This document shows positions 6,773-13,917 of a stretch of DNA of 43,140 nucleotides, in pieces. The notes beneath the pieces were generated by a model. That model searched no databases. It worked only from the letters and a program-made list of their open reading frames with translations, and was not told where the DNA came from. The position numbers and the translations under genes are program-made. Each line of letters begins with the position of its first letter. Position 1 is the stretch's first letter. The stretch comes from an archaeon. GTDB lineage: Archaea; Nanobdellota; Nanobdellia; Woesearchaeales; UBA11576. Location: positions 1 through 43,140 of the forward strand of contig JAGVOD010000016.1 in NCBI GenBank assembly GCA_020052935.1, written 5' to 3'.

Positions 6773-7375
6773 ATGCAGGAAGAAGAACGGATTTCTGACG
6801 ATTATGTACATATTCTCCAGAGGCTGAGCTATTTCAATCCTGACAACCAGGATATGTGCGCTTCGAAGGGTATAATCTGCGAAGAGATAGATTCTCTCGA
6901 GGCCCGTGCCCAGAAGCTGCTGGTGGAGTCTAATGCTGGAGCGATACCTTCTGTCGGGAGGTCGGAGCCTATAGATGTCATTTTAGAGAGATATTATGTC
7001 AAGCCTCCCATCTATACTAATACGAGGTCTGAAATGATGAAGAAGGCGAGGGAGCTCGGCATAATCGAGACTCCGAAGCCTCAGAGGGAAGTGGATACTG
7101 TTGAGATGCTTTATGCTCTTGCGTGGGGTCTGCGTAGGCACGCGATGCCTTTCGCCAGTTTCGCGGCAGTTGCAGAGGAGCTGCGCGAGCATCCTGTCTC
7201 TGCAGGCGAGAAGGTCCGTGTCTATTTTGCTGCATCATTCATAGAGGCTGTGAAGATAGCTGCATACGCAGCTACTCTGTATTACCTTTTCACAGGAGAA
7301 TCGCCTTTCGATCTGGTCTTCCCAGGTCATGCGGTCGCTGCGCAGCCTATCGAGCCGCCTGAAGCATTGCTCTAG
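6773..7375 (+). CDS. Helical protein of unknown function
   Basis: A 200-residue, mostly helical protein. The N-terminal part (1-65) is acidic, with a helix-turn-helix-like spacing of short helices but no clear DNA-binding signature. The middle (about 70-140) contains the RSEMMKKARELGI stretch. Near the C-terminus a more hydrophobic segment with paired aromatic residues (EAVKIAAYAATLYYLF, about 160-178) could be a membrane-touching helix. I do not recognise a family. It is monocistronic, with its own TATA and SD, between fold-back island B and the membrane regulator gene. Confidence 0.7.
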   Translation: MQEEERISDDYVHILQRLSYFNPDNQDMCASKGIICEEIDSLEARAQKLLVESNAGAIPSVGRSEPIDVILERYYVKPPIYTNTRSEMMKKARELGIIETPKPQREVDTVEMLYALAWGLRRHAMPFASFAAVAEELREHPVSAGEKVRVYFAASFIEAVKIAAYAATLYYLFTGESPFDLVFPGHAVAAQPIEPPEALL

Positions 7376-7433
7376 GCAAAACAAAGATTCTGAGAAACAA
7401 GCTTTTTAAGCGATAGCGGTGTAGTATCGCTGT

Positions 7434-7444
7434 GTTATTATATC
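7434..7444 (+). promoter_or_regulatory. TATA box for the membrane-tethered regulator
   Basis: GTTATTATATC lies 22-32 bases before the ATG at 7466. Just upstream GCGATA/TATCGC can form a hairpin between the two genes. Confidence 0.5.
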
Positions 7445-7465
7445 TGTGAGTATTGCTGGTCAAAA

Positions 7466-8110
7466 ATGGTTAGGACAGGGTGGTATTGCATTCTTGCATT
7501 CTTCTTGCTAGCCAGCTCTCTCGCAGTCCTTGCTGATGATGATTCCAGCGGCAGCATCAGCGTCGAGATAAGGCAGCTCGACAAGAGCCTCTCGCTGGTC
7601 ACGCTGGCAGTGCTGGTCGTTGTTGTTGTCGTGGCGTTGGCATTGTCCATCTACCTGCTTTTGAGCCGCGCTCCCAGTCCCACAAAGTCAAGGCATGACC
7701 TTGCGCTTAAGGTGTCAGAGCCTGCGTCGCGGCATGATGATTACTATGCTGCTGTCTTTGACGAGCCTGTCCCAAAGATTATTGACGAGAAAGCCGCTCC
7801 TGCATCGATGATGTTGGCAGATCCTGTTATCAAAGATGTTGAAGAGGATATGGAGATTGGCGGTCCCGAAGCAGCAAGAGTTGATAATGCTCCGAAGAAC
7901 GGCAGTGTTGACCGCTACCTTAAGGAGGATGAGCGCATAGTCATGAACGTCCTCAGGATGAAGCACGGTTCCTGCACCCAGGCGACATTGCGCGTCGTGA
8001 CTGACTTCTCCAAGGCGAGGCTTTCGCGTATCATCTCAGAGCTTGATGAGCGCGGTGTCATAACCAAGGTGCAGCAGGGCAGGAAGAACCTGGTCACGCT
8101 GAAAGTCTGA
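7466..8110 (+). CDS. Membrane-tethered winged-helix regulator
   Basis: A 214-residue protein with an N-terminal signal-like segment (about 5-23), a short outside loop rich in Asp/Ser, a second strong TM helix (about 43-67), a long flexible acidic linker (70-145) and a C-terminal winged helix (about 150-214) with the recognition region FSKARLSRIISELDERGVI. This arrangement matches archaeal membrane-associated transcription regulators of the COG2512 type, in which the DNA-binding domain hangs in the cytoplasm. It is directly upstream of the surface-protein block, whose genes are plausible targets; that is inference from position only. Confidence 0.85.
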   Translation: MVRTGWYCILAFFLLASSLAVLADDDSSGSISVEIRQLDKSLSLVTLAVLVVVVVVALALSIYLLLSRAPSPTKSRHDLALKVSEPASRHDDYYAAVFDEPVPKIIDEKAAPASMMLADPVIKDVEEDMEIGGPEAARVDNAPKNGSVDRYLKEDERIVMNVLRMKHGSCTQATLRVVTDFSKARLSRIISELDERGVITKVQQGRKNLVTLKV

Positions 8111-8156
8111 TTCGCCGAGTGTTTTGTAACCACTGATACATACTAAAAAAAGAAAT

Positions 8157-8168
8157 GTTTATATATGC
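8157..8168 (+). promoter_or_regulatory. TATA box of the 499-residue membrane protein
   Basis: GTTTATATATGC, followed by a long leader of about 80 bases before the ATG at 8265, unlike the leaderless genes around it. Confidence 0.7.
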
Positions 8169-8186
8169 AAGGTTTCAACAAAGGTG

Positions 8187-8257
8187 TTTCAGGGGATTTA
8201 GTCTATCTCAAAAAGAGCTGAACTTGATGATGATATCATAATCACATTGCTGGAGGT
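8187..8257 (+). promoter_or_regulatory. Structured 5' leader shared with the beta-barrel gene
   Basis: Near the predicted transcript start the leader has TTTCAGGGG (8187-8195) and, 11 bases on, a small hairpin CTC-AAAAA-GAG (8207-8217). The same two elements in the same order occur at 10927-10956 before the next surface gene. A palindromic TGATGATATCATAA and the SD GGAGGT (8252-8257), seven bases before the ATG, follow. Confidence 0.55.
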
Positions 8258-8264
8258 ATTTAGA

Positions 8265-9764
8265 ATGGCGGATGTTAAACCTTTGGAAGCTATTTTGGTT
8301 TTGTATCATGAGGATACTCAAGTTGCTGAGAGTATCGCGTTTCAGAGCGGGCTGCAGAAATTGTCCAAGGCAATCGGAAGAGATGTTTCTTGGGAAGCTT
8401 ACGCAACGCCGCAGCTAATGGTAGAGGGGCTGAGCGCTAGGCTCAAAGCAGCAGACGGTCTTGAGAAGCGGGTTGTCCTGGTTGCGCCTCAGACCTGTGA
8501 AGGGGAGAATTGTGTAGCCCAGATTTATGATAATGCCCACCTCGCAGGTGTTGCAGGCACGCATTTCATCCTCATCGCTGATCTCACTAATGATTCTGCA
8601 GTGAGAAGCATCTATGAGACATCCAATGCGACAGATAACAAGCCAGGCCAGCTTCCGAAGATTATGAATGTGGCGAATTATGAAGGTGTCGGCCAGGCTC
8701 TGATTGATGCTAAGATATTCCCGAAGACCGAGAAGCCAGGGTCAAGGATACCACTGCCTACGAAAACATCCGCGAGTGGAACGACTCCTCCGCCTCCTCC
8801 GAAGAGAGTGCCTGCGACGAAAGCTCCGGCTTCTGATCCTGCTCCAGTCGGTAAGAAGAGCCGCGTCGGGACTTATGTCGGCCTTGGCCTCGGTGCCGCT
8901 GCCCTGTTGTTCACTGGCATTGTTGTCGGCTATCGCTCCTGCGCTCTCAGCGCATTGGAAGAGAAGGCTAGTGATGATTCTGCTCAGGTCCTAGGCAAGT
9001 ACGAACATCTCAATGACAGGATGAGATCAGCTCTTGAGAGCAAGTACCATCTCAATCCTAACACGTTCGATGACAAGATAGACAAGGAAGCCCTTGACAC
9101 GCACGCGAAGCTGCTCGACCAGTATGTCGGAATCTTCGGCGCCGACATGAGCGGCAAGATCTCTGATGCTCTGCTAGGCATGGGCGTAGATGAGCTCAAC
9201 GCAAAGAAGAAGGCGCTTGAGGATTACATCTCTGTATATGGCGCTCCATCCAACCCTGAAGTTGCGACGAGGCTGTTAGCAAGATCTGGTGGCGAGCTCG
9301 CAGAGCGCGCCGAGGAAGGAAGGCAGCTTCTAGCCTCATGGAACGCAGCGCATCCGGCCCAGCCGCCGGTCGTCTGTCCTGCGCCAGATGTCAATCAGCA
9401 GGATGTTCAGGATGTACAGGCACAACTCGATGCATTGCGTCTCCAGTATGAGGGAAGTCTGCTCACCTGCAGTCAGGGCACATTGTGTGACCTGTTGCCG
9501 CCGAGCACGCCTGATGCGTCTCAGCCGGTCGCGCCAGTAGCGACTGCGCCCGTCGTGGCAGAGGTCGTCGCGCCGCAGCCGCCAGCACCTGTTGCTCCGT
9601 CTGCTCCGTCGACACCGTCGCATCCAGCCGATTCTGGTGCTGGAGGCTATCATGGCGCCACGCCTTATCACCCGTCGGTGATAGGGGTGCATAACCCGCA
9701 TTTCATCCCTGCGTCGCAGCGCAACAAGCTGCCTGGTTCTTCAGGCCACGGATACAGGCATTAA
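8265..9764 (+). CDS. Single-pass membrane protein with cytoplasmic alpha/beta domain
   Basis: A 499-residue protein. Residues 1-155 form an alpha/beta domain with hydrophobic strands (AILVLY, RVVLVAP, HFILIADL) resembling a receiver or Rossmann-like fold, but with no complete catalytic signature. A Pro/Thr/Lys linker (about 160-200) leads to one TM helix (about 203-225). The outer part (226-499) is helical with heptad character, contains a few Cys, and ends in a Pro/Ala/Val-rich stalk (about 405-450) and a Gly/His-rich tail. The start at 8265 is set by the SD GGAGGT. It shares a leader motif with the downstream beta-barrel-like gene, which suggests common control. Family not recognised. Confidence 0.78.
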   Translation: MADVKPLEAILVLYHEDTQVAESIAFQSGLQKLSKAIGRDVSWEAYATPQLMVEGLSARLKAADGLEKRVVLVAPQTCEGENCVAQIYDNAHLAGVAGTHFILIADLTNDSAVRSIYETSNATDNKPGQLPKIMNVANYEGVGQALIDAKIFPKTEKPGSRIPLPTKTSASGTTPPPPPKRVPATKAPASDPAPVGKKSRVGTYVGLGLGAAALLFTGIVVGYRSCALSALEEKASDDSAQVLGKYEHLNDRMRSALESKYHLNPNTFDDKIDKEALDTHAKLLDQYVGIFGADMSGKISDALLGMGVDELNAKKKALEDYISVYGAPSNPEVATRLLARSGGELAERAEEGRQLLASWNAAHPAQPPVVCPAPDVNQQDVQDVQAQLDALRLQYEGSLLTCSQGTLCDLLPPSTPDASQPVAPVATAPVVAEVVAPQPPAPVAPSAPSTPSHPADSGAGGYHGATPYHPSVIGVHNPHFIPASQRNKLPGSSGHGYRH

Positions 9765-9790
9765 GTTCTCGACGAGAACGTAATATTTTT
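9765..9790 (+). terminator. Hairpin directly after the stop codon
   Basis: GTTCTCG-A-CGAGAAC (9765-9779) follows the TAA with no gap and is trailed by TAATATTTTTAATTTT. A U-rich 3' end after a stem fits archaeal termination. Confidence 0.55.
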
Positions 9791-10888
9791 AATTTTCACA
9801 TTTTCTTCTTCTTATTTCATTGTTTGTTTTTTCTCGACGGAGATTTAGATGCCCGTCTTTTTGCCGCTTTTTGGTGCGGGTTCCGCGGTGCTGCCCAACG
9901 CCTCAGAATTCTTAGATAAGTTGTTTTATGTCTTATTTTGACGTAAAAAACTCTAATCTGGCTTATGAAACGTTCATCTCCTCTGTGGAACAATTGGGAA
10001 AGAAAAGAAGTTTCCAGAAGATGTATGGAACCTTCCTGCGTCTATGTTCCACAGGTAAGTTATATATCTTTTCTCGTCTATAATACTCTCAGCGACAGAA
10101 AAGCTCTGCCGACGCCCGTCGTGAGGGGTGGTTGCGTCGAGGAGAGAGATGCGGTTGGCACAGAGCCCGAGACTCTGTGCGGATGCTGTCATCGCATGCA
10201 TCGCGAAGATGCAATGAAAGCAGATGCATGTTCCGGACATTCGGAATTCATCTGCCGTATCACATCACGGAATCCAGATCCTGCAAATCATCATGTTTAA
10301 TCTTTTGCGCAATTGCCTGCAATAATCACCGCACATATTTTGTGCATTTGTTTTTGCAGGTGTTGCTGTTGTGTTTGGTCGCACATCTGCGCATCAACTA
10401 TGCAGCAACGCAACAAGTGATCAGCGATCATTGATGTTTGTTGTTTGCGTTATGCGCGCATTGCAGGAAGGATTTCTGTTTGATGTTGTTTGTCAGGTTG
10501 CGATGAGTTGCTCAGCATCTTGGTGTTAGTGAAAAAAAGTTTGTGCAGCAGCAGTGCTAGGGCTGGCGATGTTAGCAGCACAACTGCCAATAACAAAAGC
10601 AAAACAGGGGCAGTTGTTGTAAATGATGAAAGCAAAGCCACGACCGTCGCCGCCTGATTACTTCAGGATATGGTGGCCTGAAGGCTTACGAATCCGAAGG
10701 ATTCGAAAGAGCCGAGTAGGGCATGGCTTTGCGACCCCGAGCTTCGCGTGCCACTGCTGCTTTGCTGAACATATCCCGAAAATCCTTTCAGTAAATCACT
10801 CATGTTCGCTTTGGCCCTTGATGTGTCATTTTTACAAAAGAAAGCCCCAAAAAGGCAAAATTCACTACGACACGATACTCAAAACGCG
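9791..10888. repeat. Fold-back island C: about 1.1 kb gene-free, hairpin-dense region
   Basis: No convincing protein gene lies here. Visible structure includes CTGTGGAACA (9983-9992) with its inverted copy at 10045-10054; a TATA-like TTATATATCT at 10060-10069 that could start an RNA near 10087; GCACAGAG/CTCTGTGC (10158-10180); GCAGATG/CATCTGC enclosing TTCCG/CGGAA (10220-10255); CAACTGCC/GGCAGTTG (10581-10616); CTTCAGG/CCTGAAG (10661-10683); CGAATCC-GAA-GGATTCG (10689-10705); and GGATATG/CATATCC (10666-10776). Bases 10637-10654 repeat island B in inverse orientation. I found neither RNase P RNA nor SRP RNA core motifs. Confidence 0.65.
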
Positions 10889-10891
10889 AAA

Positions 10892-10902
10892 CATTTAAAT
10901 AA
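10892..10902 (+). promoter_or_regulatory. TATA box of the beta-barrel-like protein gene
   Basis: CATTTAAATAA, followed by a leader of about 95 bases. Confidence 0.7.
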
Positions 10903-10926
10903 GGGTACTACTTGTGAGTTGTAGTT

Positions 10927-11007
10927 TTTCAGGGGTGGGCATTAGCTCAAAAGAGCGTAATTAAGGGCTTTTGCTAGCTAGAAGTAGGATTATTATCATT
11001 TGTGAGG
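10927..11007 (+). promoter_or_regulatory. Structured 5' leader, second copy of the shared motif
   Basis: TTTCAGGGG (10927-10935) and a perfect GCTC-AAAA-GAGC hairpin (10945-10956) repeat the arrangement at 8187-8217. A GAGG SD core at 11004-11007 is nine bases before the ATG at 11017. Confidence 0.55.
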
Positions 11008-11016
11008 ATGGGCAAA

Positions 11017-13857
11017 ATGGAAAGAAAGCTTGAATCAAAAAACAAAGGTTTAAATAGGGTTAAAATGGTTCTGGAAGACGTAATTGACTTCTTGGACGAT
11101 AATAGGGGTGCAATATTGCCTGCTGGTCTCGCTGTTGCTGGTGGCATAGCCATAGCTACGCCTACTGTCAAGGCTGACGCTCCGGCTCCTAACCAAGAAC
11201 TTAGCGATTACCAGAAGATAGAGATAATGGACCAGCTCATGATTGAGGAAGAGACCGCTCCAGCGTACCAGTCTGCCCATCCGGCTGATCTGCTGAACGG
11301 CTTCGGCTTCGAAGAGAACACAAGGGCTGCTGGCGTCTACCATGCTTTCCCAGGTGTCAGGATACCTGAGAGGGTTGTTGGTTGGGTCGCAAGAGGTCCT
11401 GCTTCAGTCTCTCCGAATCCTGCAGCTTATGCCGCTCTTGGAGCGCAAGCTGAATTTGATATGGGTTCACAACCGATAGTCTTGCCTATCCAGGCAGGTC
11501 ACAGCATGCTTGATTCGATCGGGCAGTGCTTTGCCGGACAGAACATCAACAATACCATCAGCCAGAACGGCTTTGATCTCTGCGAATATTTCAGGACTGC
11601 AGATGCTGCATCTCAGCAGAGGGCTATTTCTGCCATGACTGGCATGATACACACCCTCGGTGCTGATGCAGAATACTCTGCAATCCATCAGCAGTCAGAG
11701 AGTTACACTATGCACAAGGAAGTCCTGTTGGCAGGAATACTTGGATTGGCAGGCTATGTGCCTCAGCCAGCACAACCTGTTCAGCCGACTCAGCCTGTTC
11801 AGCCTGTCCAGCCGACGGTAATCTATGTCCCGGCGCCACAGCAGCCTGTTCAGCCTATTAGACCTGAGTGTTCTGACGGCGTAGACAACGACCATGATGG
11901 TGATACAGATGGTTATGACCTTCAGTGTGATCATAACCCTGCGTGGACTAGCGAGACTGTGGCATATGTGCCTCCTCAGCCTGTTCAGCCAGTGCAGCCT
12001 GTTCAGCCTGTTGAACCGGTCCAACCGGTCCAGCCTGTTGAACCAGTTCAGCCTGTTCAGCCTGTCGCGCCTGTCCAACCAGTCCAGCCGACTGTTGATC
12101 CTTGCGCAAACCCTGCTTTCTCGTCTACGATGGAAGGCATCCAGGCGCAGTACACGCAGCTGCTTGCCGACGGTGAGTGCGATGCCGCGATAGAAGCGGT
12201 TATGGATGATTATGTCGCTCTCCGTGTCAATTGTCCGACAAGGGCTGGCGAGATAGATGCAGCCACGCAGACACTCAGCGACAGGGTCGAAGAGTGCGAG
12301 CGCGTGCAGGCAGAGGTGATAAGGCCTCACGACGCTGAAGTCGGTGGCGGTTTCCTCCAAGGTCCGGGCATCTCGAATTCAGGGTCTGGACATGCATACC
12401 TCGCTTTCAGCAATTCCGACGAGGCTCAGAATCCGTTCCACGCATTCGGTTTTGTTGATGGCGGAAACTATTTCATAGATGTTACGCCGGGCAATTCCTT
12501 CGGAACAGGAAGGCCTTTCGCAGGCGCCATGTTGGGTCTCGGCGGCGAGAAGTGGGAATTGACTTTCTCAGCTGATATGGATTGGCTCAGTTCAAGGTCA
12601 AGTTACAATAATGGTCCAGTGACTGTCGGTCCTAACACAATAGATATCGAGGGCGGGACAGAGACCACGACTGAAACAAGTTCAGATTGGGGCGATTCTA
12701 CCACTGAAGGTTACGTGCCTTCTCATTGGTTTGTCGCGGGCGAGGGTGGCGGCGTCGTAGACGAGTGGAAGCTCAACTTCGGTGTCGGCTACGGCCAGGA
12801 CACTCATCACCAGCTCGATACTGCTAACAGCAATATCCACTCAGACATAGCGCAGGACTCTGTGTTTGTCGGCCCACCTGATGGGTCTGTGCACTCAGAG
12901 ACTTCAGCTGATGTCGATGCCAGCACAGTCAACCTGACTGACGTGATAACTAGGCTTATTGCGTTCAGGGCAGAAGCTGTCCGTGATGGCGGAAAGTGGA
13001 GCTATGGCGGCGCATTGTCTGTCTTTGCCAACTGGTCTGATGTGACTGGCAGCTCGACTGTCGATACAAATGTCAATGTTGGAGACACGACTACGACAGT
13101 GCAGATGGACGGTTTCCCTGATGAGGTCATCGTCACGCCAGGCTCAACCACGCCAAGTCCAACGCAGGTCACTCCTATCGATATGGCTACAGCCTACCAG
13201 GTGCAGTTCGTGCCTCAGTTGCGTCTGCACTATGATACTGAGCGCCTAGCATTGAGGATAGACCCTGCGATGATTGTCGGCTTCGACAACCAGGACGTGA
13301 TGTGGACAGGAATGCCTGTCGGCGGTAACGTGACTGCGATAGCAGCTATCAATGATAGATTGTCTCTCGGCGGAAACGCCTACTGGGAAGGCAATGACTT
13401 CAACGCATCATTCCTTTTGGCGACTACAGGATTTGAAGGCCTTGTCGGCTATACTGACCGCATGAATGACCTGAGAGTCAGCATCATGGACCAGCATCTC
13501 CGCGATCGTTATGCGCAGATGCTTTTCGACCACTACGTCGCAAGTAATGACGGTGTCGTCCTTGACGCTGGTTTCGGCGTCAACGGCAATGCAGACGGCT
13601 CGTTCCACGGCACTGTTGCTTATGTGCACCAGTTCCCGAACGCAGGCGCGCTCGGTGCCAGCTTCGGAACAAGGGTTGCGGGAGAGGATGAGTGGCAGTT
13701 CAGGGCTGCTGGCTACATACCTCTGACCCACGGCCTCAACTTGACTGTCGACGGCCACACAGAGAACGACCGTGTCGCACAAGGAAGGTCTTGGGGGATG
13801 GACTTCTTCCTGGTCTGGCATTATGACCTGATGAAGAAGGACAAAGAAGACAAGTAA
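11017..13857 (+). CDS. Secreted protein with Pro-Gln-Val repeats and beta-barrel-like C-terminal domain
   Basis: A 946-residue protein. After a basic N-terminal region of about 30 residues, a hydrophobic signal (near 32-52) ends in VKA-DA, a plausible cleavage site. Two stalks of Gln-Pro-Val repeats (about 249-285 and 321-360) flank a calcium-type motif with CSDGVDNDHDGD. Residues about 448-935 consist of many strands of 9-13 residues with strictly alternating hydrophobic and polar positions and aromatic ends (KWELTFSADMDW, EWKLNFGVGYG, WQFRAAGYIPL), separated by Gly/Asn/Asp turns or long polar loops, and close with WGMDFFLVWHYDL plus a short Lys/Asp tail. That is the pattern of bacterial outer-membrane barrels. 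Start chosen at 11017 from the SD; 11008 and the GTG at 11002 are alternatives. Confidence 0.8.
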   Translation: MERKLESKNKGLNRVKMVLEDVIDFLDDNRGAILPAGLAVAGGIAIATPTVKADAPAPNQELSDYQKIEIMDQLMIEEETAPAYQSAHPADLLNGFGFEENTRAAGVYHAFPGVRIPERVVGWVARGPASVSPNPAAYAALGAQAEFDMGSQPIVLPIQAGHSMLDSIGQCFAGQNINNTISQNGFDLCEYFRTADAASQQRAISAMTGMIHTLGADAEYSAIHQQSESYTMHKEVLLAGILGLAGYVPQPAQPVQPTQPVQPVQPTVIYVPAPQQPVQPIRPECSDGVDNDHDGDTDGYDLQCDHNPAWTSETVAYVPPQPVQPVQPVQPVEPVQPVQPVEPVQPVQPVAPVQPVQPTVDPCANPAFSSTMEGIQAQYTQLLADGECDAAIEAVMDDYVALRVNCPTRAGEIDAATQTLSDRVEECERVQAEVIRPHDAEVGGGFLQGPGISNSGSGHAYLAFSNSDEAQNPFHAFGFVDGGNYFIDVTPGNSFGTGRPFAGAMLGLGGEKWELTFSADMDWLSSRSSYNNGPVTVGPNTIDIEGGTETTTETSSDWGDSTTEGYVPSHWFVAGEGGGVVDEWKLNFGVGYGQDTHHQLDTANSNIHSDIAQDSVFVGPPDGSVHSETSADVDASTVNLTDVITRLIAFRAEAVRDGGKWSYGGALSVFANWSDVTGSSTVDTNVNVGDTTTTVQMDGFPDEVIVTPGSTTPSPTQVTPIDMATAYQVQFVPQLRLHYDTERLALRIDPAMIVGFDNQDVMWTGMPVGGNVTAIAAINDRLSLGGNAYWEGNDFNASFLLATTGFEGLVGYTDRMNDLRVSIMDQHLRDRYAQMLFDHYVASNDGVVLDAGFGVNGNADGSFHGTVAYVHQFPNAGALGASFGTRVAGEDEWQFRAAGYIPLTHGLNLTVDGHTENDRVAQGRSWGMDFFLVWHYDLMKKDKEDK

Positions 13858-13882
13858 TCTTTTTGTTTTATGCTATTATATT

Positions 13883-13909
13883 GATATTTATCCAAAACTC
13901 ACGAGGGGT
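13883..13909 (+). promoter_or_regulatory. Promoter/SD region of the giant PKD gene
   Basis: A/T-rich TATA candidates lie at 13871-13882 and 13883-13893, and a GAGGGG SD-like site at about 13903-13908 precedes the ATG at 13918. The gap from the previous stop is only 60 bases, so read-through from the beta-barrel gene is also possible. Confidence 0.45.
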
Positions 13910-13917
13910 TTAACGAA

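Noticed and set aside
9965-10300. 111-codon ORF and overlapping frames in island C
   Set aside because: Composition is unlike a real protein (mixed Cys/Arg/Pro), several hairpins run through it, there is no SD, and its predicted TATA lies inside the frame.
10450-10641. 63-codon hydrophobic ORF on the minus strand of island C
   Set aside because: The Leu/Val-rich stretch comes from the repetitive GTTGTTG/GCAGCA bases; no promoter or SD is seen.
10618-10684. Possible C/D box sRNA (ATGATGA ... CTGA ... CCTGA)
   Set aside because: The spacing between C and D' (24 bases) is too long, no C' box is visible, and the bases are better explained by the CTTCAGG/CCTGAAG hairpin and the 18-bp repeat.
9791-10888. 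RNase P RNA or SRP RNA in the long gap
   Set aside because: Neither the GAAAGTCC-type P-RNA core nor the SRP helix 8 GGAAG/GCAGC core was found on either strand by eye.
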